Source: Candidatus Omnitrophota bacterium (GTDB lineage: Bacteria > Omnitrophota > Gorgyraeia > Gorgyraeales > Gorgyraeaceae). Taken from it: a DNA stretch of 54,440 bases. Shown here one piece after another: positions 23,377 to 31,696 of this stretch. The position numbers and the translations under genes are program-made. Each line of letters opens with the position of its first letter. Positions within the stretch are counted from its first letter, which is position 1. The stretch covers positions 9,295 through 63,734 of the forward strand of contig DNHS01000010.1 of the NCBI GenBank assembly GCA_003485765.1. The letters are read 5' to 3'. The notes below the pieces were generated by a model. That model made no database searches, was not told the DNA's origin, and saw nothing but the letters and a program-made list of their open reading frames with translations.

Positions 23377-24487
23377 GATTATTGCTATTCCTTCCCCTAA
23401 CCTGCCTATACACTTCGAGCGTCCTATCTGCTATGGCGTCCCAATTATAGCGTTCTTGTATCATTTCTATCTGCTCTTTTTTTTCTTGGTCCGTCAATGG
23501 CCTATTGATAAATTCTCTTATTTTATTGGCTAAACCTTGAATATCCCCTGCTTTGAAAAATCTGTCTTCTCTTAATCCAATATCTCTATTTGGTGGGATA
23601 TCACTTGCTATGCAAGATAAACCATAACCCATTGCCTCAAGTAAAACTATAGGCAATCCTTCGTAATATGATGGTAATACAAAAAGTCCAGCATTTGCAT
23701 AGAGCTGATGCAATGCCTGTCCAGTTAAAAAACCAGTCAAAATTATATCTTTATTTTCAGCGCTTCTTTTCTTAACACGCAAACTATATCTATCAGGATG
23801 ATTAGTATCCCCTACTATTACCAATTTCCAACCCTCAATATATGCAAAGGCCTCTATCAAATCGCAAAATCCTTTTTCCGGCACAAAACGCCCCACAGAT
23901 AAAACATAGCGCCCTTTGGTCAGGCCATATTCCATAACGACGTTATCATCCTTAACAATCTGCCTCAATTCTACGCCATTAGGGATAACAGCCGTTTCTT
24001 TCTTATATCTTTTTCTAATCCTGTCTGCTATGGAATTGGAAATGCATATTATACCATTAGAATATCTTGAACCCAAAAATTCCCCTAAAGTAAGGATAAG
24101 CTTTGCAAGCTTACCCCATTTTCTTCTCTTATAATCAGGCCCATGATTAGTCATTATCACATTTAATCTCAAAAGCCGGGCAATAGGAGTAACCAGCGAA
24201 GGGCCAATACCATGTATATGAAGTATATCTGGTGAAATCTTTCTAGCAGCAAAAACTCCAAAAAATGTATGTAAAATAGCTTCCAAAAATCTATTCTTAA
24301 GGCAAGGTAAAGGAACTAATTTTACCCCTTTGTAATTGTTACAAAAATAGTTAACATATGGCCTCCTTGTAAACACGGTTATCTCACATCCTTTCTTAGT
24401 CAAATATGGATATAAATTCTCGCAATGCGCCTCTACACCGCCAGGGACATTCGGAAAACCCCTTGTGCCCAAAACAACGATTTTCAT
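23369..24487 (-). CDS. GT4 glycosyltransferase (DUF1972-like N-terminus)
   Basis: A GT-B fold retaining glycosyltransferase of 372 residues. The N-terminus VVLGTRGFPNVPGGVEAH is the hallmark of the DUF1972-type branch (rhamnosyl- and related transferases). The donor site shows VGRFVPEKGFCDLIEAF near 195, then PSYYEGLPIVLLEAMGYG near 285 with the conserved Glu. It is cytoplasmic or peripheral to the inner membrane, adding a sugar to the lipid-linked repeat unit. It overlaps the radical SAM gene by 4 bases. Sugar specificity cannot be read from sequence. Confidence 0.88.
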   Translation of the reverse strand: MKIVVLGTRGFPNVPGGVEAHCENLYPYLTKKGCEITVFTRRPYVNYFCNNYKGVKLVPLPCLKNRFLEAILHTFFGVFAARKISPDILHIHGIGPSLVTPIARLLRLNVIMTNHGPDYKRRKWGKLAKLILTLGEFLGSRYSNGIICISNSIADRIRKRYKKETAVIPNGVELRQIVKDDNVVMEYGLTKGRYVLSVGRFVPEKGFCDLIEAFAYIEGWKLVIVGDTNHPDRYSLRVKKRSAENKDIILTGFLTGQALHQLYANAGLFVLPSYYEGLPIVLLEAMGYGLSCIASDIPPNRDIGLREDRFFKAGDIQGLANKIREFINRPLTDQEKKEQIEMIQERYNWDAIADRTLEVYRQVRGRNSNNHA

Positions 24488-25479
24488 AATATCTCACAAA
24501 AATTAATGTCTTTTCCTAACATCTGTCTGATTTTATTCTTTAATATCCAAGCAATAGGCCTTGTTGGATGATGCCAGATAGCTGGTGCAACGCTTCCTAT
24601 CATCCAGCAATTCTTCTTGCAATCCTTAACGCTTTTCCTAACTTCTTGCGCCTGCTTGCCGTTCCATATCTCGTTCCATGACTGTTCCCTTAAATTACCC
24701 AAGGCGCGCTTTTCGTCCATGCCATTACAAGACAAGACATCCCCCCATGGATCCAAAAAGAAACCTTGCTGGCCCATATCGCAAGGAAGAAAGCGTTTAT
24801 TTCCCTGGATATAATTAATAAGCCCATAATTAAAATAAGCCCTAAACCAATCTTTTACCTTCTTCGATTTAAAAAATAGTCTGATCAACTTCATTAATTC
24901 AGCATTAACCTTTTTCTTATCTTCAATCTTATTATCCCACTTATGAAAATAATATGAGTTATGAACAGCAGCTGTTGCAAATTCCAATCCTAAACCTTTG
25001 GCTAAAAGATATAACGGCACGATATCTCCGCAATTCAAATCTTGCACCGTTATCCCAATCCCTATATCCTTAATGCCTAATTCCCGCAATTCCAGTAGCG
25101 TACTAATCCCTTTATCAAAACCCTCTTGGATCCCGCGAATCTGGTCGTTATTCTTTGCCAATCCGTCCATGCTTATGCGAATTCCTATTTCAGGAAATCT
25201 TTTACAAATAGAAATTATCCTATCGGTAAAATAGCCGTTTGTACTGATAACAAGGCGTTTTGACTTTTTCCTTAAAACCTCCACTATCTCCGGCAAATCC
25301 TCTCGCACAAAAGGCTCTCCACCAGTTATATTGGTAAAAAACATGCTGGGAAGTTTTTCTAGCAGCTGAGGCCTGATCTCATCGCCAGGCCTTGAAGGGT
25401 TCTGCCAAGTGTTGCAGATATTGCAACGCGCGTTGCAACGATAAGTGACGATTATTGAAGAATGCAACTTGGTCTTCAT
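24484..25479 (-). CDS. Radical SAM protein with SPASM-like C-terminus
   Basis: The radical SAM cluster motif CNARCNICNTW lies near residue 15 (CxxxCxxC), with TGGEPFVREDLPEIV near 53 and STNGYFTD near 80. The C-terminal region has additional cysteines in CDMGQQGFFLDPWGDVLSC and DCKKNCW, the pattern of SPASM or twitch domains that bind auxiliary Fe-S clusters. It overlaps the GT4 gene by 4 bases, so it belongs to the polysaccharide operon. The substrate is unknown; options include modification of a sugar, a lipid carrier or a small peptide. No precursor peptide is evident next to it. Confidence 0.82.
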   Translation of the reverse strand: MKTKLHSSIIVTYRCNARCNICNTWQNPSRPGDEIRPQLLEKLPSMFFTNITGGEPFVREDLPEIVEVLRKKSKRLVISTNGYFTDRIISICKRFPEIGIRISMDGLAKNNDQIRGIQEGFDKGISTLLELRELGIKDIGIGITVQDLNCGDIVPLYLLAKGLGLEFATAAVHNSYYFHKWDNKIEDKKKVNAELMKLIRLFFKSKKVKDWFRAYFNYGLINYIQGNKRFLPCDMGQQGFFLDPWGDVLSCNGMDEKRALGNLREQSWNEIWNGKQAQEVRKSVKDCKKNCWMIGSVAPAIWHHPTRPIAWILKNKIRQMLGKDINFCEIL

Positions 25480-25491
25480 ATTAAATACCCA

Positions 25492-27066
25492 TTAACGACT
25501 ACGGCTTTTAATCTCAACGGCTGTCAGGGAATGAGGCTCAAAGGTATATTTAAAACTATTATCCTTAATTACAAAATCAACCTGTCTTATCTCGACATTA
25601 TTTGCATCATCTTTATTGATTGAATCGATATTTTGCCCATTTAAAATCCAGGCTTCGCCTTTTTCTGTAGGGTCAAAACCTCTTAAATCAACCGTAGCGC
25701 TAATACCCTTATCTAAATTTTTGTTTATCACCATCAAATATACCTTGCTTTTGTCGGAATTAATGCTGGCATTTACAGACAGATAGGGTATGGAAAAATT
25801 TTGGACCTTATAGGTGCCGCTATCAACATCTGTTGCCAAAAGTTCAGAGCCAAAGTGTCTGTTGTATAACTCAAAAATATAATAATTAGGGCGTTTTATA
25901 TACTTGATAGGTTCTCTATAGTCATGTTGCATGTAATCCCCCTTTGATTCAATCATGCCCCAATAACTATTACAAAACTGCCAATAATTAGCCATCAATA
26001 TTTTGTTTTCCGGTTTCATCAGAATCCGCAACATCTCTGCATTCAAAAGCGCTGTCCCTAAACAATGCCTGTATGGCACGGGCTTATCTTGCACGAAACC
26101 TCCGTTATACTCAGTAATCGCCAATGGCATATCTTTGCCAGAAGTCCTTTTCAAAAGCTCCAAAAGACCCTGGATATAAGGTTCGTTTTCTATAATAGAG
26201 CTGCCTAAAGATATCGTAAAAATCTCCTTGGCGCTCATTAGCCACAATCTCTCTTGGGATAGCCCATAACCTGGATAGATATGGGCTACGCCAAAATCCA
26301 ATTTATCCTTTATTATATTTAAAACTACGGTATCCCAATTTTTTTCATATAAAACAACTCCTATTTTAATTTCAGGATTTACCGCTTTCATTGCTTCGTA
26401 ATATTTTAAATATTTCTTTCCATATTCTTCAGGCGATACTGCTTTTATATTCCTATGGTCTCCGTGCCAGACCTCATTGCCTATCTCAAAGTATTTAACA
26501 TTGCTGTAAGGCAAAACATGGCCATTCATGGCCCTCTCTTTTGCCCAATCTATGCCGCCATTAGGATTAGTCCAGTCATCGGGAGAAGTCAAATATTCTA
26601 CTAGATCGCTAGCGTCGTGCTCGCAACCCCTGAAATAACTAATTGTTATAACCGCCTCTGCGCTCATCTCTTCACAAGTTTTTAGAAATTCGTCTATCCC
26701 GTATAAAAAATGCTTTCTTTGTTCTCCGATAGCGTCCTTCCAATCATAATGATGAGTCCCGCAGCCCCCAGGAAACCTTACTATGCTCATTCCTGCTTCT
26801 TTAGCTAAATTTATGACTTCTTTGACTGGCCTTTTAGCTTTTGGATCCCATATTCCTGCTCCATAATCAGAATATCCGTAATGCTCTCCTTTAAAATTTT
26901 CATAAGTTTTAGGGTCATATGCTATAAAGTTGCCCCCAAACACTTTATTGTTTACCTGCCCTATCTTTTTATCGCAATAGATAGTAATAACATTATCTTT
27001 GGCGAATAAAAGCTCTATATTATTAAAATTAAATAACAAAATAATTAATAACATTAATATTTTCAT
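25492..27066 (-). CDS. Secreted GH51-like glycoside hydrolase
   Basis: Signal peptide (residues 1-22), a TIM-barrel and a C-terminal beta-sandwich of 524 residues in all. It looks like GH51 alpha-L-arabinofuranosidases and related clan GH-A enzymes: RFPGGCGTHHYDWKDAIGE near 97, acid/base Glu in EIGNEVWHGD near 200, nucleophile Glu in LAITEYNGGF near 320. The C-terminal domain ends FEPHSLTAVEIKSR, as usual for these. It overlaps the GT4 gene by 4 bases, so it is made with polymer synthesis rather than with nutrient-uptake genes. A role in trimming or releasing the polymer is likelier than foraging (inference). Confidence 0.78.
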   Translation of the reverse strand: MKILMLLIILLFNFNNIELLFAKDNVITIYCDKKIGQVNNKVFGGNFIAYDPKTYENFKGEHYGYSDYGAGIWDPKAKRPVKEVINLAKEAGMSIVRFPGGCGTHHYDWKDAIGEQRKHFLYGIDEFLKTCEEMSAEAVITISYFRGCEHDASDLVEYLTSPDDWTNPNGGIDWAKERAMNGHVLPYSNVKYFEIGNEVWHGDHRNIKAVSPEEYGKKYLKYYEAMKAVNPEIKIGVVLYEKNWDTVVLNIIKDKLDFGVAHIYPGYGLSQERLWLMSAKEIFTISLGSSIIENEPYIQGLLELLKRTSGKDMPLAITEYNGGFVQDKPVPYRHCLGTALLNAEMLRILMKPENKILMANYWQFCNSYWGMIESKGDYMQHDYREPIKYIKRPNYYIFELYNRHFGSELLATDVDSGTYKVQNFSIPYLSVNASINSDKSKVYLMVINKNLDKGISATVDLRGFDPTEKGEAWILNGQNIDSINKDDANNVEIRQVDFVIKDNSFKYTFEPHSLTAVEIKSRSR

Positions 27067-28301
27067 AATTTACCTTGCAATCTAATGCCGATGGCCTGAT
27101 TGTATATCCCCATCAATCTATTATAATGTTTATCCGCATTCAGTTCCTTTTCTACGAATGATCTTGCATTCTTTCCCATTTTAACAATCTGATCTTGATT
27201 ATTCACAAGATATTCTATCTTTGCGCGTAAATCCTTTGCATTTCCTGGCTCAAAAGTTAATCCTGTTTCGTTATCTCTAATTAGCTCAGGAATTCCGCCA
27301 ATCCTTGAGCCGACAACAGGCTTACCAATAGCCATGGATTCTATTATGGCCCTAGGGCTATTGTCATAATATTCTGCCGGTAAAATAGAAAACATAGATT
27401 TTTTTATCTCACTTTCTAATTCTGACCCGCTTTTATATCCCAATAGTTTTACATTCCAGATTTTTTCTATCCTTAACTTTGTTCTGATATCCTCTTCGCG
27501 AGGCCCTTCGCCGATAATCTTAACCGTTACTCCTTTAATCTTTTTCACTGCATCCAATAAAGTAAACAGCCCCTTCTCATTAGTTAATCTGCCGAAATAT
27601 ACAATGGATTTCTCTGTCCAATTATATTCAGGCGAAATCTCGTCTGATTTTATAAGATAAGGTAAAAAAACAATCTTTTTTCTAAAACCCATTTCTTCCA
27701 ACTTATTCTTCAAGAATCTGCTCGGCGCAATAAAAATATCCACCAAGTCGTATATGTTTAATACCCTGTGATGCAGATACATCTCTATTGTATTCACTAG
27801 GTTTTTTACTCCAGAATTTGCAGCACATCCTTTCAAGAAACAGCTATAATACCTGCCGTCTCTGCATGCCTCACAGACCTTACCTCTGCATAACATTAGA
27901 TATGAAGCACAAACCATCTTATAATCATGAAGAGTCAGCACAATTGGGATATTAAACTTCTTAAGGGTATGTAAAATCGACGGAGAAATTTGGTGGTAAG
28001 TATTATGTAAATGCGCGATATCTGGCTTCTCTTTTTTTATGAGCTCTTCTATCTTTGTCTTTGCCTCAAATGAATAAAGCGCTTTCAAAGAGCTATTGAC
28101 TCTATTTTTAAATCCACGTTGTTTATAATCTACATTGGAAATAAAATACTTTTCATACGGCGAAGGATAGTTCCGAGGATGTTTCATTGAGAAAGATATA
28201 ACCTTATGGCCTTTCTTTTCTAACAAGTCGGTAGTATCAAAAAATACGCTTTCTGCCCCGCCTCTGTGATAAAAAAATTTATTTCCTAAAAGAACTTTCA
28301 T
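27063..28301 (-). CDS. GT4 glycosyltransferase with Cys cluster
   Basis: GT-B glycosyltransferase of 412 residues. It has FFYHRGGAESVFFDTTDLL at the N-terminus, LHDYKMVCASYLMLCRGKVC near 125, donor-site IVYFGRLTNEKGLFTLLDAV near 230, and AEYYDNSPRAIIESMAIGKP near 315. The stretch CRGKVCEACRDGRYYSC with a following GCA has four to five cysteines spaced like a small zinc-binding insert, common to one subgroup of bacterial GT4 enzymes. It is followed by the GH51-like gene with a 4-base overlap. Donor sugar unknown. Confidence 0.86.
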   Translation of the reverse strand: MKVLLGNKFFYHRGGAESVFFDTTDLLEKKGHKVISFSMKHPRNYPSPYEKYFISNVDYKQRGFKNRVNSSLKALYSFEAKTKIEELIKKEKPDIAHLHNTYHQISPSILHTLKKFNIPIVLTLHDYKMVCASYLMLCRGKVCEACRDGRYYSCFLKGCAANSGVKNLVNTIEMYLHHRVLNIYDLVDIFIAPSRFLKNKLEEMGFRKKIVFLPYLIKSDEISPEYNWTEKSIVYFGRLTNEKGLFTLLDAVKKIKGVTVKIIGEGPREEDIRTKLRIEKIWNVKLLGYKSGSELESEIKKSMFSILPAEYYDNSPRAIIESMAIGKPVVGSRIGGIPELIRDNETGLTFEPGNAKDLRAKIEYLVNNQDQIVKMGKNARSFVEKELNADKHYNRLMGIYNQAIGIRLQGKL

Positions 28302-28319
28302 ATAGACAATCCATTTTTA

Positions 28320-29762
28320 TTAAATATGCGAAGCAGGCTCTTCAAACCCGTCTGTAGGCGGAGGAAATTCAGGGGGGCCAGGAGGTGGTTCATACGCCTC
28401 AGGAACAGGAGGTGTAAGTTTCCAAAAAACACACATGATATCATCTTCTGTAAGAAGCGTTAGAGGCGAATGAAGCCTGTAGCTCACCTTTATTGAGGAA
28501 TTCGGAGCTGGAATCTTTCCCTGTTTCCCGTCTCCGAAATAGACGCTTGCGTAATTTCCAGAATCAAGTTTTATAGCATAATCCTTGCTCAGAGAAGAGC
28601 TCTCAATGAAGTTATTTTTCTTATCCCATTCCTCATCCCTTGCGCCTTCATTGACATATGTATGTAGGTCATATATAGCAAATCCGGCATTATCAAGTTC
28701 AAAACGCTGATTCCCTTTTCCTGTGCTTGCGCCCAATATTTCTACTACTGGATATTTATAAAGCACTCTCGCAAGCTCTTCTTTTGTGATCATATCAGTA
28801 GAATGCGAGCCTGTGAATATATTTATTCCATTCTTGGACAATAATTCTGTCTGCAGTAAATATATTTTTTCAGGAGTCAGATTAGTGTAATTAGACGGTA
28901 GTTTTTTCTGGAGGCGCATGGTTCTGATCAAAAGATCTGCAAAATTCTCCTTAGTAAGCGGCCTGCTAGGATTGTATTCATCCTTTAGGGATTTTACAAT
29001 AGCTGGATTTGATAGAAGCATCGCTATCTCGCATTTTGTCACTGTATCATCCTGGCGGCCTAGAATTTTATATTCGGCTTTCAACTTTGAACCTACAGCA
29101 GGTATCTTGCCTTTTTGGTTATCGCCAAAAACTATCCTGGCATTATTGCAATCGTCTATCTTTGCCACATAATGTTTCTCTTTGCCCAGGCTCTGGCTGA
29201 AGTTTTCTTTTCTCTGCCATAATTCAAACCCTTTGCCTTCGTCAACATAAAGCACTGGGTCATACACTACTAATTTTTCATTATTTAAATTAAAAGTTTG
29301 ATTCGACAAGCCTGCTGAAAAGCCTAGATCATCTTCTATACTCACTGACTTCAATGTAGTCGTCAATTCCTTTCTGGTAAGCGGATCTTCAGGGTTGGTC
29401 CCTACAAACATATTAATACCTTTCCCTGCCAATAGCCTGGATTCCAGTTCATACCGTTGTTTATCAGAAAGCTGGCTTATAGTCCCAGGCAATTCTCTAT
29501 CAATCCTTAAAACTTGAGAAAAGATGTCTAAAAAAGTTAATTTGGTTACGTTTTCATACATACCAGGCCCGCCTGTTCTGCAATCCCTGGCAGCCTCTTC
29601 TAAAGCATTATTAATAGGCTCGCATGGCTTTCTTTCGAGGCATATAACACCTTCATTAGCTCTGCAATTAGTCTTACAGATACCTACAGGAACTTTTTCT
29701 GCATAAGCTTTGCCTATTATACAGATAATAAAGAATAAAATTAATAAATAGCTTTTTTTCAT
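28320..29762 (-). CDS. Secreted protein with two FGDG-containing repeats
   Basis: Signal peptide (residues 1-21), a Cys-containing N-terminal segment, then two ~190-residue repeats (about 66-250 and 256-440). Each has a helical half (TRKELTTTL / TKEELARVL; KGINMFVGT / NGINIFTGS, resembling SLH-type placement) and a beta half ending NARIVFGDNQKGKIPAVGS / YASVYFGDGKQGKIPAPNS. The FGDG..G.IP motif recalls phage baseplate J-like and related surface proteins. A Pro-rich tail (VPEAYEPPPGPPEFPPP) closes it. It has its own strong promoter and AGGAGG site, so high expression at the cell surface is plausible. Function is unknown. Confidence 0.62.
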   Translation of the reverse strand: MKKSYLLILFFIICIIGKAYAEKVPVGICKTNCRANEGVICLERKPCEPINNALEEAARDCRTGGPGMYENVTKLTFLDIFSQVLRIDRELPGTISQLSDKQRYELESRLLAGKGINMFVGTNPEDPLTRKELTTTLKSVSIEDDLGFSAGLSNQTFNLNNEKLVVYDPVLYVDEGKGFELWQRKENFSQSLGKEKHYVAKIDDCNNARIVFGDNQKGKIPAVGSKLKAEYKILGRQDDTVTKCEIAMLLSNPAIVKSLKDEYNPSRPLTKENFADLLIRTMRLQKKLPSNYTNLTPEKIYLLQTELLSKNGINIFTGSHSTDMITKEELARVLYKYPVVEILGASTGKGNQRFELDNAGFAIYDLHTYVNEGARDEEWDKKNNFIESSSLSKDYAIKLDSGNYASVYFGDGKQGKIPAPNSSIKVSYRLHSPLTLLTEDDIMCVFWKLTPPVPEAYEPPPGPPEFPPPTDGFEEPASHI

Positions 29763-29801
29763 GACATCCTCCTAATTTAAAACTTTTATAATACTTATAT
29801 A

Positions 29802-29830
29802 ATTATACCAAATTAACTTTTTATTTGCAA
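29802..29830 (-). promoter_or_regulatory. Extended -10 promoter inside polysaccharide locus
   Basis: Minus strand: TTGCAA (29830-29825), 17 bases, TGGTATAAT with -10 TATAAT at 29807-29802. It lies in the 77-base gap before the FGDG-repeat protein, with TAGGAGGATGTC ahead of ATG 29762, and probably starts a second transcription unit running through the distal glycosyltransferases. Confidence 0.65.
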
Positions 29831-29839
29831 GTTTTTTTA

Positions 29840-30400
29840 TTAATCTTTTAAGTGGACATCTACATAAACAGCCAGCATTTCCTGTATCTTTCTGGGAGGC
29901 AAAATAACAAAATAATGATCTATTATGCAATGCGCCATTTCGTGGGCAAGTATATTCTCGTTTAGCTGAGATTCTACTGTATAAATAGTATTTGTCTTAT
30001 ATATATAAAAAGAAACTGCGGTATTCGGCTCATTAAAAAACTCCTCATATACCTTATTCAGCTCTTTCTGGGTCTTATATATATTGATTGCAACATGTAT
30101 CTTGGCAGGGTACATATCCAGTATCTCCTCTGCCTTGTTAAAAATGCTATCCAGCTTATCAGCCAAGGTATTTTCTATCGAAAGCTCTGCTCTTTCGCTG
30201 TATTTCCGCGGGCTGTAAAAATTAGAAAAACCTAGATTGATTCTTCTATTGACCCTTTTCAAGTCCACCTCATTATCATAAAAAACAGTGCAGAACTTTG
30301 AAGAGAAAACACTACTATTTTCTTCCTGAGAATAAGCGCTTTTTGCAGAAATAGATAAATACACTATAGCTATTAAAATTAAATATTTTCTGAGCCTCAT
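29840..30400 (-). CDS. Secreted HExxH metallopeptidase-like protein
   Basis: A 186-residue protein with a signal peptide (residues 1-24). The C-terminal part holds NILAHEMAHCIIDH (HExxH near residue 150), followed about 20 residues on by QEMLAVYVD, whose Glu could be the third zinc ligand of a gluzincin. It is similar in logic to the MA-like peptidase at 4201-5385 but much shorter, with the N-terminal half given to a strand-rich region (SKFCTVFYDNEVDLKRVN). It starts 8 bases after the HAMP protein. It probably acts in the periplasm; substrate unknown. Confidence 0.65.
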   Translation of the reverse strand: MRLRKYLILIAIVYLSISAKSAYSQEENSSVFSSKFCTVFYDNEVDLKRVNRRINLGFSNFYSPRKYSERAELSIENTLADKLDSIFNKAEEILDMYPAKIHVAINIYKTQKELNKVYEEFFNEPNTAVSFYIYKTNTIYTVESQLNENILAHEMAHCIIDHYFVILPPRKIQEMLAVYVDVHLKD

Positions 30401-30408
30401 AGTTGGTT

Positions 30409-31002
30409 TTATTTAATTTTAAAATACCCTAGCGCCCTTGACAGATTCTGCTTATCTTTTTTTAACTCGCTTACTATTCTCTTTATGTCCTCTTTTAAAA
30501 GAATTTCCCTGCTTGAGCTATCTGAAAGCTGGACTATGAGTTTATCCAATTTCTCTGAAACCTCATTTACCTCTACAAGTCCCAGCTTAAGATCCTGCGT
30601 CATCTTGTTCAGGGAGCCAGCCATATTCTGAAATTGATCTTTCTTTCTGATCTTTAAATTAGAGTAAAGCCTGCCAGATCCTATTTCATTTATGTATTTC
30701 TCAAACCTGTACATTGGCCCTGCTATCCTGTGAGTCATCAGCATCACGATTACGCTTGCTGCCAGGGCTGTAAATATTGCCACTATCAGCCCACCAAATA
30801 AAAGCCCTGGGAAAATATAATCAGCAGTGCTTTTAATAACAAGTCTGGAATTTTCAAAAGACGTTGTAAGGGTGTGTTTAGAAAATAGATACAGTATTAT
30901 GCCAAACACAGTTGATCCTATTACTACAAGACCGCAAAACTTCAAAATAAACTCTGACTGAAATACCTTGTTTATAAAATAATGTTTCCTTTTATACCCC
31001 AT
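30409..31002 (-). CDS. HAMP-domain membrane protein without output domain
   Basis: Start chosen at ATG 31002 (MGYKRKHYFINK) with GGGAGGG upstream. The protein has TM1 (~17-38), a short external loop, TM2 (~62-85, LIVAIFTALAASVIVMLMTH), then a HAMP-like unit with HRIAGPMYRFEKYINEIGSG and a C-terminal coiled coil (~125-195). No kinase, cyclase or methyl-accepting domain follows. Related HAMP-only proteins occur near envelope operons. It could relay an envelope signal by coiled-coil contact with another protein, or act structurally; which is not evident. It lies between the SurA-like lipoprotein and the small metallopeptidase. Confidence 0.68.
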   Translation of the reverse strand: MGYKRKHYFINKVFQSEFILKFCGLVVIGSTVFGIILYLFSKHTLTTSFENSRLVIKSTADYIFPGLLFGGLIVAIFTALAASVIVMLMTHRIAGPMYRFEKYINEIGSGRLYSNLKIRKKDQFQNMAGSLNKMTQDLKLGLVEVNEVSEKLDKLIVQLSDSSSREILLKEDIKRIVSELKKDKQNLSRALGYFKIK

Positions 31003-31061
31003 ATATATTCCCTCCCAAATTTTGTGAAACAAACTTTTATCCCGAGCTGCCCTTTTTATTG

Positions 31062-31619
31062 CTATTCTGTAGCAAAGGACTTCAGAACTTTCTCATCAAC
31101 TGTTATATAAGAACTATTTTTCAGCTCATCTATCCATGCATTCATTGCATCGGTTTCTTTTTTCTGCTTTATTATATTCATTATCTCATTTTTAACCTTT
31201 GAAAAAGACAGGTTTTCCCCTGAATTCTTGTAATATTCTTCTATCTCATTATCATAAACGTGGGTCAGACTTGAGATCTCTTTGGACTTCCTCTCTATAA
31301 GTATCCTAAGTAGCGCTTGTTCCCAGTAATTTTCAATGCTTTTCATAAAATCCTTTTCCCTATCTATACCCTGGCGCTGCGCCTCTTGCAAAAGCACCTC
31401 TTTTTCTATGAGGCCGCTTAGATATTTTTTCCTTCCATTCTCTGTTTTAAGAAGCTCTGTCTCATCATACGGTGTATTTTTAAACTCATATTTTAGGTCT
31501 TCCTCTGTCATCTTGTATTTATTTATCTGCACCACAATTCTCTTATCAGGACTATTATTGCTAACAGAGCATCCTGTAAGAAATAAAATAACAAAGATAA
31601 TAAAAAATATATTTTTCAT
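31062..31619 (-). CDS. SurA/EpsD-like lipoprotein lacking PPIase domain
   Basis: Lipoprotein signal with lipobox FLTGC (Cys ~17). The mature part is helical with the SurA N-domain pattern: VVQINKYKMTEEDLKYEF, YLSGLIEKEVLLQEAQRQG and a C-terminal helix FSKVKNEIMNIIKQKK. In exosortase-linked polysaccharide loci a similar peptidyl-prolyl isomerase-like protein (EpsD) is common; here the parvulin domain itself is absent, so a chaperone role is likelier than catalysis. ATG 31619 is preceded by GGAGGGCGT. It follows the initiating glycosyltransferase, separated by a 31-bp palindrome. Confidence 0.68.
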   Translation of the reverse strand: MKNIFFIIFVILFLTGCSVSNNSPDKRIVVQINKYKMTEEDLKYEFKNTPYDETELLKTENGRKKYLSGLIEKEVLLQEAQRQGIDREKDFMKSIENYWEQALLRILIERKSKEISSLTHVYDNEIEEYYKNSGENLSFSKVKNEIMNIIKQKKETDAMNAWIDELKNSSYITVDEKVLKSFATE

Positions 31620-31647
31620 ACGCCCTCCATGGCTAATGTTGGCATAT

Positions 31648-31678
31648 TGTAGGGGAGGGTTTAAAACCCTCCCCTACA
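31648..31678. repeat. 31-bp perfect palindrome
   Basis: TGTAGGGGAGGGTTT (31648-31662), one central A, and AAACCCTCCCCTACA (31664-31678): 15 perfect pairs. The GTAGGGG...CCCCTAC ends are those of a dispersed palindromic repeat type found in many bacteria. It sits between the WbaP-like gene stop (31697) and the SurA-like start (31619), and could also work as a transcription-attenuating or mRNA-protecting hairpin. Confidence 0.8.
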
Positions 31679-31696
31679 CAACCATTGTTTTTAATT

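Noticed and set aside
28320..29762. Prophage or contractile-tail gene because of the FGDG motif
   Set aside because: No other tail, baseplate or sheath genes are nearby; a signal peptide and the polysaccharide context argue for a surface protein.
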